Shown: piece after piece, positions 15,306 through 23,258 of the stretch
How the letters are laid out: every line of letters starts with the position of its first letter
Numbering within the stretch: position 1 is the first letter of the stretch
Assembly: GCA_051011115.1 (NCBI GenBank)
Contig: JBPCUN010000032.1
Coordinates: 1 to 23,258, forward strand
Direction: 5' to 3'
Length of the DNA: 23,258 bases
Source: Profundicola sp051011115
Lineage (GTDB): Bacteria; Bacteroidota; Bacteroidia; Flavobacteriales; Weeksellaceae
Program-made: the position numbers and the translations under genes
The notes under the pieces: generated by a model
What the model was told of the DNA's origin: nothing
The model's input: only the letters and a program-made list of their open reading frames with translations
Databases searched by the model: none

Positions 15306-16079
15306 TTATTTATCAGTTAGTTTTCTTAATTGTATTTCTGTTAAAACTTTTTTAGTGTATAGCGGAAAATCTGCATTTTGAATCCAATTATAATAGCCAG
15401 GTTCCTTTTCAAAAACATCAACCACACGTTTGTTTTTATGTTTTCCGAATTTGAATATTTCATCTCCATTTTCGTCGAATCCAATCATTCCTGCAAAGTC
15501 TGCATTCTTATAATGTTGTGAAAATTCACTCAAGAATTTAATGTCATTATCTAAATCATCGTATTTCTCAATTTGTGCTTTTAAGATTTCATAAGTGGCA
15601 TTCGTGTCAGCTTCTGCACTGTGTGCATCCACTAAGTCTTTATCACAATAATATTTATAAGCTGCTGCTAGATTTCTAGGCTCCATCTTATGAAATATGA
15701 CTTGCACATCTACAGGGCGACATTTTTTAAGGTCTATATCTTGACCTGCACGCAATAACTCCTCAGCCAATAAGGGAATATCAAATCGATTAGAGTTAAA
15801 ACCAGCTACGTCACTTCCTTCAATCATTTGAGCTACTTTAGGAGCAAGTTGTGTAAAAGTAGGTTTATCCGCTACATCCTCATCAGTAATGCCATGAATA
15901 GCGGTTGTTTCAGCGGGAATAGGTCTTTCTGGGTTGACTAACCAAGTTCTACTTTCCTTTTCACCATCTGGGTAAACTTTCAGGATAGAAATTTCTACGA
16001 TTTTGTCTTTTCCTACATTCATTCCTGTAGTTTCAAGATCAAAAAAGCAGATAGGTTTGGTTAAATTAAGTTGACGCAT
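15306..16079 (-). CDS. DEDDh 3'-5' exonuclease (DnaQ/ExoX type)
   Basis: The product is 257 residues. The exonuclease core carries the four acidic residues and the general-base histidine: Asp14 and Glu16 in FDLETTG, Asp100 in NSNRFDIPLL, and His153 with Asp158 in HSAEADTNAT. The HxAxxD spacing marks the DEDDh subgroup. The C-terminal part (about 195-250, FKFGKHKNKRVVDVFEKEPGYYNWI) matches the ExoX-like C-terminal domain. It is annotated in relatives as a DNA polymerase III epsilon-like subunit, but a stand-alone repair or degradation role is equally possible. Its start lies 14 bases inside the end of the pssA gene, so it is translationally coupled to it. Confidence 0.92.
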   Translation of the reverse strand: MRQLNLTKPICFFDLETTGMNVGKDKIVEISILKVYPDGEKESRTWLVNPERPIPAETTAIHGITDEDVADKPTFTQLAPKVAQMIEGSDVAGFNSNRFDIPLLAEELLRAGQDIDLKKCRPVDVQVIFHKMEPRNLAAAYKYYCDKDLVDAHSAEADTNATYEILKAQIEKYDDLDNDIKFLSEFSQHYKNADFAGMIGFDENGDEIFKFGKHKNKRVVDVFEKEPGYYNWIQNADFPLYTKKVLTEIQLRKLTDK

Positions 16080-16812
16080 GGGTAAAGGTTTTTTTAAAAA
16101 TAATAGATAATATGATATACAGAATAATGATAATAAATAATGATTTCAAACCAATGAATACTAATAAAATAACAGATGTTATTAGAAGTATGACTTGAGG
16201 TAAAATATCTTTTAATTTTAATGATTTTAATTTGAAAGAAAATAGAGGCAAGTCAGCTACTAATAGAAAACTAGATATTACTGTGATGCTGATAAGGCTA
16301 TTAGTTCCGTAATCCTGTAAAAAGTGCAAGGGTATGTCTGGAAGTAATAGATAAATGCCAAAAATCATGATGGTATTAGCTGGGGTTGCTAATCCTTTAA
16401 AATAACTTATTTGAGAAGTATCCACATTGAATTTTGCTAATCTTAACGCAGAGAATAAGGTAATTGAAAGACCAAAAAATGCAATCGCAGGAAATTCATA
16501 AATAGTGGTGTCTTTCAATTGATTGAACATTTTAGCCATTAAAAAACCAGGAAAAACCCCAAAGGTGACCATGTCAGCTAATGAATCTAATTGTAATCCG
16601 ATAGGTGATGCTACATTCAGCCATCTAGCTACCATACCATCTAGCAAATCTGCGATTAATGAAATGCTAAGTAATATCAAAGCTATGTTGATAAACTCTT
16701 CTGGAAACTTCTGATCCGTAAGGCTGTAATATAAAGTGAAATACACCAATAAGCAGCCACTAAACAAATTGATTAGGGTGAGGATGTTGGGGATATATTT
16801 TTTTATATTCAT
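16066..16812 (-). CDS. pssA: CDP-diacylglycerol-serine O-phosphatidyltransferase
   Basis: This membrane enzyme of 248 residues makes phosphatidylserine from CDP-diacylglycerol and serine, the precursor of phosphatidylethanolamine. The CDP-alcohol phosphotransferase signature DGx2ARx8Gx3Dx3D is complete: Asp58, Gly59, Ala62, Arg63, Gly72, Asp76, Asp80. It begins MNIKKYIPNILTLINLFSGC, typical for PssA, and has about eight hydrophobic segments. It is the first gene of a two-gene unit with the exonuclease, with a 14-base overlap. Confidence 0.93.
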   Translation of the reverse strand: MNIKKYIPNILTLINLFSGCLLVYFTLYYSLTDQKFPEEFINIALILLSISLIADLLDGMVARWLNVASPIGLQLDSLADMVTFGVFPGFLMAKMFNQLKDTTIYEFPAIAFFGLSITLFSALRLAKFNVDTSQISYFKGLATPANTIMIFGIYLLLPDIPLHFLQDYGTNSLISITVISSFLLVADLPLFSFKLKSLKLKDILPQVILLITSVILLVFIGLKSLFIIIILYIILSIIFKKTFTHAST

Positions 16813-16974
16813 GTGGGCTAATATACGATTTTGTTCAGTTATGTGAATTCAAACATGCAGAGCATACACGTTAAACATTTCCTTTTAATAAAAATTCAAT
16901 TTTCTAATGAAACTATATAACCACATATTTGTTCATTTAGTTTGAACCTACGATTTTTGTTGTAATTTTATAGA

Positions 16975-18048
16975 ATGATGTATAAGATTCCCCTTTTTAT
17001 ATTGGCTATATATTCTGTTTCTGTTCAGGCGCAATTTCGCTCATATTCGAATGAATTTTTGAATATTGGGGTGGACGCTCGTGCCTTCGCTATGGGAAAC
17101 GCAGTGGTAGCTGATGTCTCTGACGTGAATGCGGCTTATTGGAATCCTGCAGGTTTGTCTCAAATTGGTAATGATTGGCAGGCAGCAGCTATGCATGCCT
17201 CATACTTTCAATCTATTGCTAACTATGATTATGTAGCGGCAGCAATTCCATTAGATAATCAGAATGCTTTAGGAGTTTCGCTATATAGGTTTGGTGTTGA
17301 TGGGATTATGAATACAACAGAATTAATTGATAGCCAAGGAAATATAGATTATGATCGGATTTCCACCTTTTCTGCAGCTGATTATGCCTTACAATTATCG
17401 TATGCTGGTAACATATTTAATCTTCCAAATATAAATTTTGGGGTTAACGCTAAAATGATTTATAGAAATGTGGGGGAATTTGCAAATGCCTATGGTTTTG
17501 GATTAGATGCTGGGATGCAATATCGCAAGAGAAATTTTGCCGTCGGCGTAATGGTAAGGGATATTACTACAACCTTTAATGCATGGAGCATCAATGAAGA
17601 TGCTTTAAATCAGCTAGAAATTGACGGTATTATATTGAATGAACCGCCAGAAGAAAGCATAGAACTCACCTTACCAAAAATTCAAGTGGGTGTGCGTCAA
17701 AAAGTTGATTTTAACCAACGGTTTTCGGGTACTGGTGAAATAGATTTAAATTTCAATTTAAGAGATGGAAGCGAACTTGTTTCATCTTCGGGTTTAAGCT
17801 TTAGTCCAGCAGCTGGGGTAGAGATTGCGTATGATGAGCTGGTTTTCGTAAGAGCTGGTGTAAATAATTTTCAAAATATAAAAGATTTTGAGGGAAAGCA
17901 ATCGATTCAATTTCAGCCAAATGTAGGTGTGGGGTTTAAGTATAAGGGAATAGCGATTGATTATGCCTTAACAGATATTGGAGATCAAAGCATCGCATTA
18001 TATTCTAATATATTTTCTGTTAAAATTGATATGGAAGAATTTTATTAA
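16975..18048 (+). CDS. PorV/PorQ-family outer-membrane beta-barrel protein
   Basis: The product is 357 residues. A signal peptide (about 1-19, cleavage after SVQA) is followed by a FadL-like barrel. The opening LNIGVDARAFAMGNAVVADVSDVNAAYWNPAGL is the hallmark of PorV/PorQ (type IX secretion) and related proteins. Alternating beta strands continue to the C-terminus (NIFSVKIDMEEFY). Members act as outer-membrane shuttles or partners in type IX secretion; this one resembles the widespread PorV2-type paralogues, so its precise client is unknown. Two ATG codons occur in tandem at 16975 and 16978. The epimerase gene follows 54 bases later on the same strand with no terminator between them. Confidence 0.85.
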   Translation: MMYKIPLFILAIYSVSVQAQFRSYSNEFLNIGVDARAFAMGNAVVADVSDVNAAYWNPAGLSQIGNDWQAAAMHASYFQSIANYDYVAAAIPLDNQNALGVSLYRFGVDGIMNTTELIDSQGNIDYDRISTFSAADYALQLSYAGNIFNLPNINFGVNAKMIYRNVGEFANAYGFGLDAGMQYRKRNFAVGVMVRDITTTFNAWSINEDALNQLEIDGIILNEPPEESIELTLPKIQVGVRQKVDFNQRFSGTGEIDLNFNLRDGSELVSSSGLSFSPAAGVEIAYDELVFVRAGVNNFQNIKDFEGKQSIQFQPNVGVGFKYKGIAIDYALTDIGDQSIALYSNIFSVKIDMEEFY

Positions 18049-18102
18049 AATCAAACTGAATAGGTAACATTATACTATTAAATAAATAATTAGCATCGAA
18101 TT

Positions 18103-19131
18103 ATGAAAAATTATTTGGTAACTGGAGGAGCTGGTTTTATTGGTTCTCATGTTGTTGAGAGACTTTTAAGAGAAGGAAATAATGTAGTTGTACTAGATAA
18201 TTTTCATGACTTTTATGATTATCAAATTAAATTAAAGAATATTGGAGAAGCGGTTGGTTTTCATTTGATTCCAATAAGTAATTCAAAAGATCAGGACATA
18301 TTAAGCTTTGCAAAAGAGGTTAAAACAGACTTTTTTGAATTGGTTTATGGAGATATCAGAGATTCTAAATTGGTAAGTACGTTGTTTGAAAAATATTCCT
18401 TTGATATGGTGATTCATCTTGCAGCTCTAGCAGGTGTAAGGCCATCAATAGAAAATCCAATGGACTATGAAAGTGTGAACGTACAAGGCACGATGCAGCT
18501 TTTAGAAATTTGTAAAAAATATAAAGTTCAGAAATTTCTATGTGCCTCATCCTCTTCTGTGTATGGTAACAATGATAAAATACCTTTTGCAGAAACGGAT
18601 GTTGTGGATTTTGCGATTTCACCTTATGCCGCCACCAAGAAATCTTGTGAAGTGATGGGACATGTGTATCATCATTTATATGATGTAGATATGATTCAAT
18701 TAAGATTTTTCACAGTTTATGGGCCTAGACAGAGACCAGATTTGGCGATTCATAAATTCACGCGATTGATAGAAGAAGGGCAGGAGATTCCATTTTACGG
18801 GAATGGCGATACCGCAAGAGATTATACCTATATAGAAGATATTTTGGATGGTGTATTGAAATCAATTGAGTATTTATTTACCCATGACCAAGTCTATGAA
18901 ATCATAAATCTAGGTGAAAGCGAAGTTGTCACTTTGATTGATATGGTAGCCACCATAGAGCATTTCTTAGATAAGAAAGCAAAAATTAATAAATTACCCT
19001 TGCAGGCAGGTGATGTACGAATTACAAATGCAGATATTTCTAAAGCGAAAGCGATGATAGGGTATAAGCCCAAAATTAATTTTCAAGAAGGAATAGCTAA
19101 GTTTATTGAATGGTATAAGTCTGTAAATTAG
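18103..19131 (+). CDS. NAD-dependent nucleotide-sugar epimerase/dehydratase
   Basis: The product is 342 residues of the extended SDR family. It has the GGAGFIG NAD loop (8-14), VLDNFHDFYD, HLAALAGVRPSIENP, the catalytic SSSSVYG serine and the YAATK (YxxxK) pair, then VYGPRQRPDLAIHKF and GDTARDYTYI. These sequences resemble UDP-glucuronate 4-epimerases (GAE/WbpP-like) and related UDP-sugar epimerases. An insertion of about 20 residues (VGFHLIPISNSKDQDILSFAKEV) follows the first Rossmann strands. It likely makes a sugar nucleotide for surface polysaccharide or LPS. The substrate is not settled by the motifs alone. Confidence 0.88.
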   Translation: MKNYLVTGGAGFIGSHVVERLLREGNNVVVLDNFHDFYDYQIKLKNIGEAVGFHLIPISNSKDQDILSFAKEVKTDFFELVYGDIRDSKLVSTLFEKYSFDMVIHLAALAGVRPSIENPMDYESVNVQGTMQLLEICKKYKVQKFLCASSSSVYGNNDKIPFAETDVVDFAISPYAATKKSCEVMGHVYHHLYDVDMIQLRFFTVYGPRQRPDLAIHKFTRLIEEGQEIPFYGNGDTARDYTYIEDILDGVLKSIEYLFTHDQVYEIINLGESEVVTLIDMVATIEHFLDKKAKINKLPLQAGDVRITNADISKAKAMIGYKPKINFQEGIAKFIEWYKSVN

Positions 19132-19194
19132 GGATATCATTATTTTATGTAAAACAATAATATCATCTTAAAATTTGCTATCATAAACAAAATA

Positions 19195-19226
19195 AAAGCC
19201 GTTTCAAATTAGAATGAAACGGCTTT
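19195..19226. terminator. Bidirectional terminator between epimerase and GDH
   Basis: AAAGCCGTTTCA (19195-19206) pairs perfectly with TGAAACGGCTTT (19215-19226) around an 8-nt loop, with A/T runs on both flanks. It lies between the convergent epimerase and glutamate dehydrogenase genes. Confidence 0.9.
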
Positions 19227-19251
19227 ATTCATGTTTATATAACGCTCTAGT

Positions 19252-20535
19252 TTATGGGAAAACTCCTCTTTCCTTATATGTTTGTTCTAATCTTTCCATA
19301 GCTACTATATATGCTGCAGTTCGTAGGTCTACATCAAATTTCTTAGAAGCTACCACAACTTTATCATAAGAAGTCTCAACCTTGTCTTTAAGTTTATCTA
19401 ACACATCCTCTATCTTCCAAGTCTCACTTCTTCTATTTTGTAGCCACTCAAAATAGCTACCAATTACACCACCACAATTACATAAAATATCTGGTATTAC
19501 TTTAATTCCATTTTTAAATAAAATTTCTTCTGCCCCAGAATCTGTAGGTCCATTTGCTCCTTCCGCAATTAGGCGCGCCTTAATATCACCTGCATTGTCT
19601 TCTGTGATTTGATTTCCTAGCGCTGCAGGGATAATGATATCACAATCTATAGCGAAAAAGTCATCCTTTTTATATTCATCTGCATTGTTGTACCCAACGA
19701 TTCCACCATTATTATCTTTTGCGTATTCTAATAATTCTTCTGGGTCAATTCCTTCTTCATTATATATAGTGCCCGAATGATCTTGCACAGCAATTAATAT
19801 CGCACCCTTTTCTTTCATGAAATGTGCAGACCAGTAACCCACATTGCCAAAACCTTGAACTATATATTTTTTACCCTTTAAATCTACATTTTCTGAATCT
19901 GCCCATTTCTGGATGGTAGTAACAACACCAAATCCAGTAGCACGATCTCTACCCTCTAATCCTCCTGCAACTACTGGCTTGCCAGTAACAACATTAAAGC
20001 TTTGGAAACGAGCTCCTGGCGCTTTGTTAGATGCATAGGTATCGGCAATCCAAGCCATGATTTGGGAATTTGTATTTACATCTGGAGCAGGAATGTCATA
20101 ATCTGGACCAATGTTATCACCAAGAGCATAGGTAAATCTTCTAGTGATTCTTTCTAATTCACCCTTAGAATATTTTTTAGGATCTATTTTAATCCCCCCT
20201 TTACCGCCACCAAATGGAAGACCTGCAATGGCAGTTTTCCAAGTCATCCAAGTAGCTAAAGCTCTCGCAGCATCAATATCTACCGTTGGATGATAGCGCA
20301 AACCACCTTTATAAGGACCTAATGTATTATTATGTTGTACTCTGTAGCCAGTAAAAACTTCTATGCTACCATCATCCATTTTTGCAGGAAAATGTACTAC
20401 GATTTCATTTTGAGTTGTAGCTAAAATTTTTCTAACACCTGGGTCAAGTTTCATTATGTCTGCAGCTTTATTAAACTCATGCATAACATTTTCGTACATG
20501 CCCGTTCTTTGTTTCTTAGGGATATTATCACTCAT
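19252..20535 (-). CDS. Glutamate dehydrogenase (Glu/Leu/Phe/Val family)
   Basis: This cytoplasmic hexameric enzyme of 427 residues interconverts glutamate and 2-oxoglutarate plus ammonia. The substrate-site lysines are present in YKGGLRYHP (Lys76), WKTAIAGLP (Lys100) and PFGGGKGGIKIDP (catalytic Lys112). The nucleotide-binding GFGNVG lies at 228-233. Length and sequence are closest to the short RocG/GudB type, which is often catabolic and NAD-linked; cofactor choice is inference. It is monocistronic. The upstream gap of 317 bp separates it from sufB. Confidence 0.93.
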   Translation of the reverse strand: MSDNIPKKQRTGMYENVMHEFNKAADIMKLDPGVRKILATTQNEIVVHFPAKMDDGSIEVFTGYRVQHNNTLGPYKGGLRYHPTVDIDAARALATWMTWKTAIAGLPFGGGKGGIKIDPKKYSKGELERITRRFTYALGDNIGPDYDIPAPDVNTNSQIMAWIADTYASNKAPGARFQSFNVVTGKPVVAGGLEGRDRATGFGVVTTIQKWADSENVDLKGKKYIVQGFGNVGYWSAHFMKEKGAILIAVQDHSGTIYNEEGIDPEELLEYAKDNNGGIVGYNNADEYKKDDFFAIDCDIIIPAALGNQITEDNAGDIKARLIAEGANGPTDSGAEEILFKNGIKVIPDILCNCGGVIGSYFEWLQNRRSETWKIEDVLDKLKDKVETSYDKVVVASKKFDVDLRTAAYIVAMERLEQTYKERGVFP

Positions 20536-20788
20536 ATTTATTATAAATAATTTAAAATTATCGTAAATTTAAAATTAATAAATGGATGAACCATATAGAT
20601 TGTCAAAAAATTTTGTGAATTTTCTGATTTAATCATTAAAAATTCAATTTAATTTAATTTTACTACAAGAATTCAGCTTGAAAATAATGAATATATGAAA
20701 TAAGAAATTTTACTATCCCCTATATAATAGACTAAATGTAAAATGTACACTTTTATATTTTAATCAACGCTATGTATTTTAAAATAAA
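20536..20788. other. AT-rich intergenic region upstream of GDH
   Basis: No open frame of note is seen. It should hold the GDH promoter, but no clear TTG plus TAnnTTTG pair was found on the minus strand. A 13-bp palindrome TTTAATCATTAAA lies at 20628-20640, about 95 bases before the GDH start; given the composition this may be chance. Confidence 0.5.
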
Positions 20789-20825
20789 AAAGCCACTTTT
20801 AGTTTAAATAATTAAAAGTGGCTTT
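20789..20825 (-). terminator. Terminator of the iscA-sufB unit
   Basis: AAAGCCACTTTTA (20789-20801) and TAAAAGTGGCTTT (20813-20825) form a perfect 13-bp stem with an 11-nt loop. On the minus strand it ends in a T-rich run (TTTTTTATTTT). It starts 28 bases after the sufB stop codon. Confidence 0.9.
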
Positions 20826-20852
20826 ATAAGTAAAATTATATTGAGTCATTTA

Positions 20853-22298
20853 TTATCCTACACTTCCTTCTAATGAAATTTCTAATAATTTTTGGGCCTC
20901 TACAGCGAATTCCATTGGCAGTTTGTTTAAAACTTCTTTGCTAAAGCCATTTACGATAAGCGCAATTGCTTTTTCTTCGCTAATACCTCTTTGGTTACAA
21001 TAGAAGATTTGGTCTTCTCCAATTTTAGAAGTGGTTGCTTCATGCTCTAGGGTAGAAGTGTCATTTCCTACTTCAATATAGGGGAAAGTGTGTGCGCCAC
21101 ATTTATTACCCATAAGCAAGGAGTCACATTGTGAGAAATTTCGAGCTCCTTCTGCGCTCTTTAATATTTTCACAAGACCTCTATAGGAGTTTTGTGATTT
21201 ACCTGCAGATATACCTTTAGAAATAATGGTAGATTTTGTGTTTTTACCAATATGAATCATCTTGGTTCCTGTATCTGCTTGTTGGTAATTATTGGTAACA
21301 GCAATAGAGTAGAACTCTCCTACAGAATTATCTCCCTTCAATATACAACTTGGGTATTTCCACGTTACAGCAGAACCTGTCTCAACCTGTGTCCAGCTCA
21401 ATTTAGCATTATTTCCTGCTATACCACGTTTAGTTACAAAATTGTAAACACCACCTTTTCCTTCTTCATTTCCTGGATACCAGTTCTGAACCGTAGAATA
21501 TTTAATTTCTGCGTCATCCATTGCGATTAATTCAACAACGGCAGCATGCAATTGATTTTCATCTCTAGAGGGTGCTGTACAACCTTCTAGATAAGAAACG
21601 TATGATCCTTCATCTGCTATAAGTAATGTTCTTTCAAATTGACCTGTTCCGGCTTGGTTAATTCTAAAATAAGTAGAAAGTTCCATAGGGCAGTGAACAC
21701 CTTTAGGAATATAACAAAAACTACCATCAGAAAACACTGCAGAATTTAAAGCTGCATAGAAGTTATCTCCTCTAGGGACAACAGTACCAATGTATTTCTT
21801 CACTAGTTCAGGGTGTTCCTTGATAGCTTCAGAAATAGACATAAAAATAATACCCTTTTCTGCTAACGTCGATTGGAAAGTCGTTTTTACAGAAACAGAA
21901 TCTATCACTGCGTCCATCGCAACGCCAGACAACATTTTTTGTTCGTCAAGTGAAATTCCCAAACGCTCAAACGTGCTTAGAAGTTCAGGATCTACTTCAT
22001 CTAATGATTCAATTTTCTTTTTAGGTTTAGCAAAGTATTTTATGGCTTGAAAATCTGGTTTTTGATAGGTGACATTGGCCCAGTCTGGCTCTTCCATCGT
22101 CTTCCATATACGGAAAGCTTCTAAACGCCATTCAGTCATCCATTCTGGCTCTTCTTTCTTTTCAGAAATTAAGCGAACCACATCTTCATTTAATCCTGTT
22201 GGGAAATCTTCATATTCGATTTCTGTTGACCAACCGAACTCATATTCTTTACCAGCTTCTAAATCTTCTCTTAAATCGTCTTCGGTATATTTGCTCAT
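20853..22298 (-). CDS. sufB: Fe-S cluster assembly scaffold subunit SufB
   Basis: SufB is part of the SufBC2D scaffold on which Fe-S clusters are built in the cytoplasm. The product is 481 residues, close to E. coli SufB. The beta-helix core contains SYLEGCTAPSRDENQLHAAVVEL, WYPGNEEGKGGVYNFVTKRG and SQCDSLLMGNKCGAHTFPYIE. The conserved cysteine of FYCNQRGIS lies at about 434, equivalent to the sulfur-accepting site region of E. coli. It follows an IscA/SufA gene after 81 bases. No sufC, sufD or sufS follows; a terminator and GDH come next. Confidence 0.96.
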   Translation of the reverse strand: MSKYTEDDLREDLEAGKEYEFGWSTEIEYEDFPTGLNEDVVRLISEKKEEPEWMTEWRLEAFRIWKTMEEPDWANVTYQKPDFQAIKYFAKPKKKIESLDEVDPELLSTFERLGISLDEQKMLSGVAMDAVIDSVSVKTTFQSTLAEKGIIFMSISEAIKEHPELVKKYIGTVVPRGDNFYAALNSAVFSDGSFCYIPKGVHCPMELSTYFRINQAGTGQFERTLLIADEGSYVSYLEGCTAPSRDENQLHAAVVELIAMDDAEIKYSTVQNWYPGNEEGKGGVYNFVTKRGIAGNNAKLSWTQVETGSAVTWKYPSCILKGDNSVGEFYSIAVTNNYQQADTGTKMIHIGKNTKSTIISKGISAGKSQNSYRGLVKILKSAEGARNFSQCDSLLMGNKCGAHTFPYIEVGNDTSTLEHEATTSKIGEDQIFYCNQRGISEEKAIALIVNGFSKEVLNKLPMEFAVEAQKLLEISLEGSVG

Positions 22299-22379
22299 TG
22301 TGATATTCTGATTATATATTGAAAGGCTTGTTTCAATAATGGTGTTATATTTAATATTTTGATAATAGAATTTAACGTC

Positions 22380-22709
22380 TTAGAGTGAAAATGATTCTCC
22401 ACATCCACAAGTTCTATTAGCATTCGGATTGTTGAAGATAAAACCTTTACCATTCAATCCCCCAGAAAATTCTAGCGTTGTGCCGGCAAGATATAAAACT
22501 GATTTTTTATCTACAAGTATGCGAACACCATTATCTTCAAATAGTTTATCGTCTTCATGTCGGATTTTATCAAAATCTAAATTATATGATAAACCACTGC
22601 AACCACCACTGGTCACACCCACGCGTACATAGGTGTCTTCTAGCGTATTACCCTCTTCTCCCATCAATTGAGATACTTTTATTTTGGCTTCTTCTGAAAC
22701 TTTAATCAT
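22380..22709 (-). CDS. A-type Fe-S carrier (IscA/SufA/ErpA family)
   Basis: This small protein of 109 residues passes assembled Fe-S clusters to client proteins. The three ligand cysteines are present: Cys37 in SGGCSGL, and Cys101 and Cys103 in the C-terminal TCGCGESF. The sequence also has YNLDFD and FSGGLNGKGFIFNNPNA, typical for the HesB fold. It is the first gene of a two-gene unit with sufB. Which of the A-type subtypes it is cannot be decided from the sequence alone. Confidence 0.93.
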   Translation of the reverse strand: MIKVSEEAKIKVSQLMGEEGNTLEDTYVRVGVTSGGCSGLSYNLDFDKIRHEDDKLFEDNGVRILVDKKSVLYLAGTTLEFSGGLNGKGFIFNNPNANRTCGCGESFSL

Positions 22710-22729
22710 CCTTATTTAGAATTAATATA

Positions 22730-22737
22730 CAAAAGTA
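22730..22737 (-). promoter_or_regulatory. Putative -7 box of the iscA-sufB operon
   Basis: The minus strand reads TACTTTTG, an exact TAnnTTTG match, 20 bases before the IscA-type ATG at 22709. No clear -33 TTG stands at the expected distance. If used, the leader would be only about 12-15 bases. Confidence 0.5.
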
Positions 22738-22857
22738 TGAAATTTAATAGAATTATATACCATTTATTAAATGATGTATAGATACCTTAATAAATAAAAT
22801 TTATATAATTTTATTCAGATAATAACGTTTAATTAACGGAAATGATATGCTACATAA

Positions 22858-23258
22858 TTAAAAGTTTAAATCTAATTTTTTAATTTCATTAAATTCTGCT
22901 ATTAAATCATGCACCACCTCATGGGCAGATTTTATTTCATCAATTAATGCAGAACTTTGTCCAAATTCAATTTCACCATCTGCCAAATCTCCTTCAAACA
23001 TTCCTTTTTTAGCTCGACCTCTCCCTAATAATGTTGTAAGTTCTTCAATGGAGGCTCCTCGTTGTTGGGCTTCATCTACTTTTTGCCAAAATTCATTTTT
23101 GTATAATCGGACAGGTGCTAAATCCTTTAAGGATAGAAGCGTATCACCTTCTTTAGCTTTCACAATTTGTTCTTTATATAAGTGATGAGATGATGCTTCA
23201 TGGGTAGCAGCAAATCGTGAACCTATTTGTACACCATCTGCCCCTAAGACCATAGCTG
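22858..23258 (-). CDS. Nitronate monooxygenase (2-nitropropane dioxygenase family), 3' end
   Basis: The frame is open from the window edge to TAA at 22858-22860 and gives about 133 C-terminal residues. It begins with AMVLGADGVQIGSRFAATHEA, the FMN-phosphate-binding glycine-rich loop of the TIM-barrel family. It continues through VRLYKNEFW and GRGRAKKGMFEGDLADGEIEFGQSSALI, which is typical of Bacteroidota members. The family oxidises alkyl nitronates using FMN; related FabK enoyl-ACP reductases share the fold, and the missing N-terminus would be needed to tell them apart. The gene continues beyond the window. Confidence 0.88.
   Translation of the reverse strand, partial: AMVLGADGVQIGSRFAATHEASSHHLYKEQIVKAKEGDTLLSLKDLAPVRLYKNEFWQKVDEAQQRGASIEELTTLLGRGRAKKGMFEGDLADGEIEFGQSSALIDEIKSAHEVVHDLIAEFNEIKKLDLNF

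Noticed and set aside
20628..20640. Palindrome TTTAATCATTAAA upstream of glutamate dehydrogenase
   Set aside because: Entirely A/T apart from the centre and not next to a recognisable promoter; expected by chance in such AT-rich DNA.
22318..22337. Inverted repeat ATTGAAA / TTTCAAT between the IscA-type gene and sufB
   Set aside because: Only 7-bp A/T-rich arms with no T-run behind it; too weak to call a terminator or operator.
1..23258. Mobile elements, prophage, CRISPR, tRNA or rRNA
   Set aside because: No transposase, integrase, phage structural gene, spaced short repeats, or tRNA/rRNA sequence was recognised on either strand. The only repeats are the 129-bp pair and terminator hairpins.

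Overview
The window is AT-rich DNA from a Bacteroidota bacterium, most likely an aerobic, yellow- or orange-pigmented (often marine) member of the Flavobacteriia or Cytophagia. The grounds are TAnnTTTG-type -7 promoter boxes, few Shine-Dalgarno sequences, a SusC-style TonB receptor with an N-terminal CarboxypepD_reg domain, a PorV/PorQ-type barrel of the type IX secretion lineage, and a flavobacterial-type crt cluster using a CrtYcd lycopene cyclase. Genus cannot be read from the sequence.

Layout. 1-219 is the 3' end of a DUF2867-type SDR gene. 220-1545 is a scarred region: a deleted remnant of an SRPBCC gene (265-374), a 129-bp direct repeat (386-514 and 1442-1570) carrying a conserved hairpin, and between the repeat copies one unrecognised lipoprotein gene. 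1546-5509 (minus) is a tightly packed carotenoid operon, crtI-crtB-crtZ-crtY-SRPBCC, predicted to convert GGPP to zeaxanthin. Divergent from it are a MarR regulator and a TIGR01777 epimerase-like gene (5607-7141). A perfect 19-bp palindrome in the divergent promoter region is a good candidate for the MarR operator.

7225-11065 (minus) is a TonB receptor plus beta-propeller phytase pair for phytate phosphate. It is preceded by three TTAAT repeats at exact 11-bp spacing, which resemble a Pho box. 11176-12494 (minus) holds an M23 peptidase and a MerR regulator, divergent from alaS (12608-15214). 15306-16812 (minus) holds pssA overlapping a DEDDh exonuclease. 16975-19131 (plus) holds a PorV-like barrel and a nucleotide-sugar epimerase. 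19252-20535 (minus) is glutamate dehydrogenase. 20853-22709 (minus) is an IscA/SufA-type scaffold gene and sufB, closed by a terminator. 22858-23258 is the 3' end of a nitronate monooxygenase gene.

Most genes are ordinary core Bacteroidota genes. The parts worth a second look are the decayed SRPBCC duplication with its covarying hairpin, the crt divergent operator, the Pho-like repeats, and a sufB that is cut off from sufC by a terminator. No CRISPR array, rRNA, tRNA, transposase or phage gene was seen.
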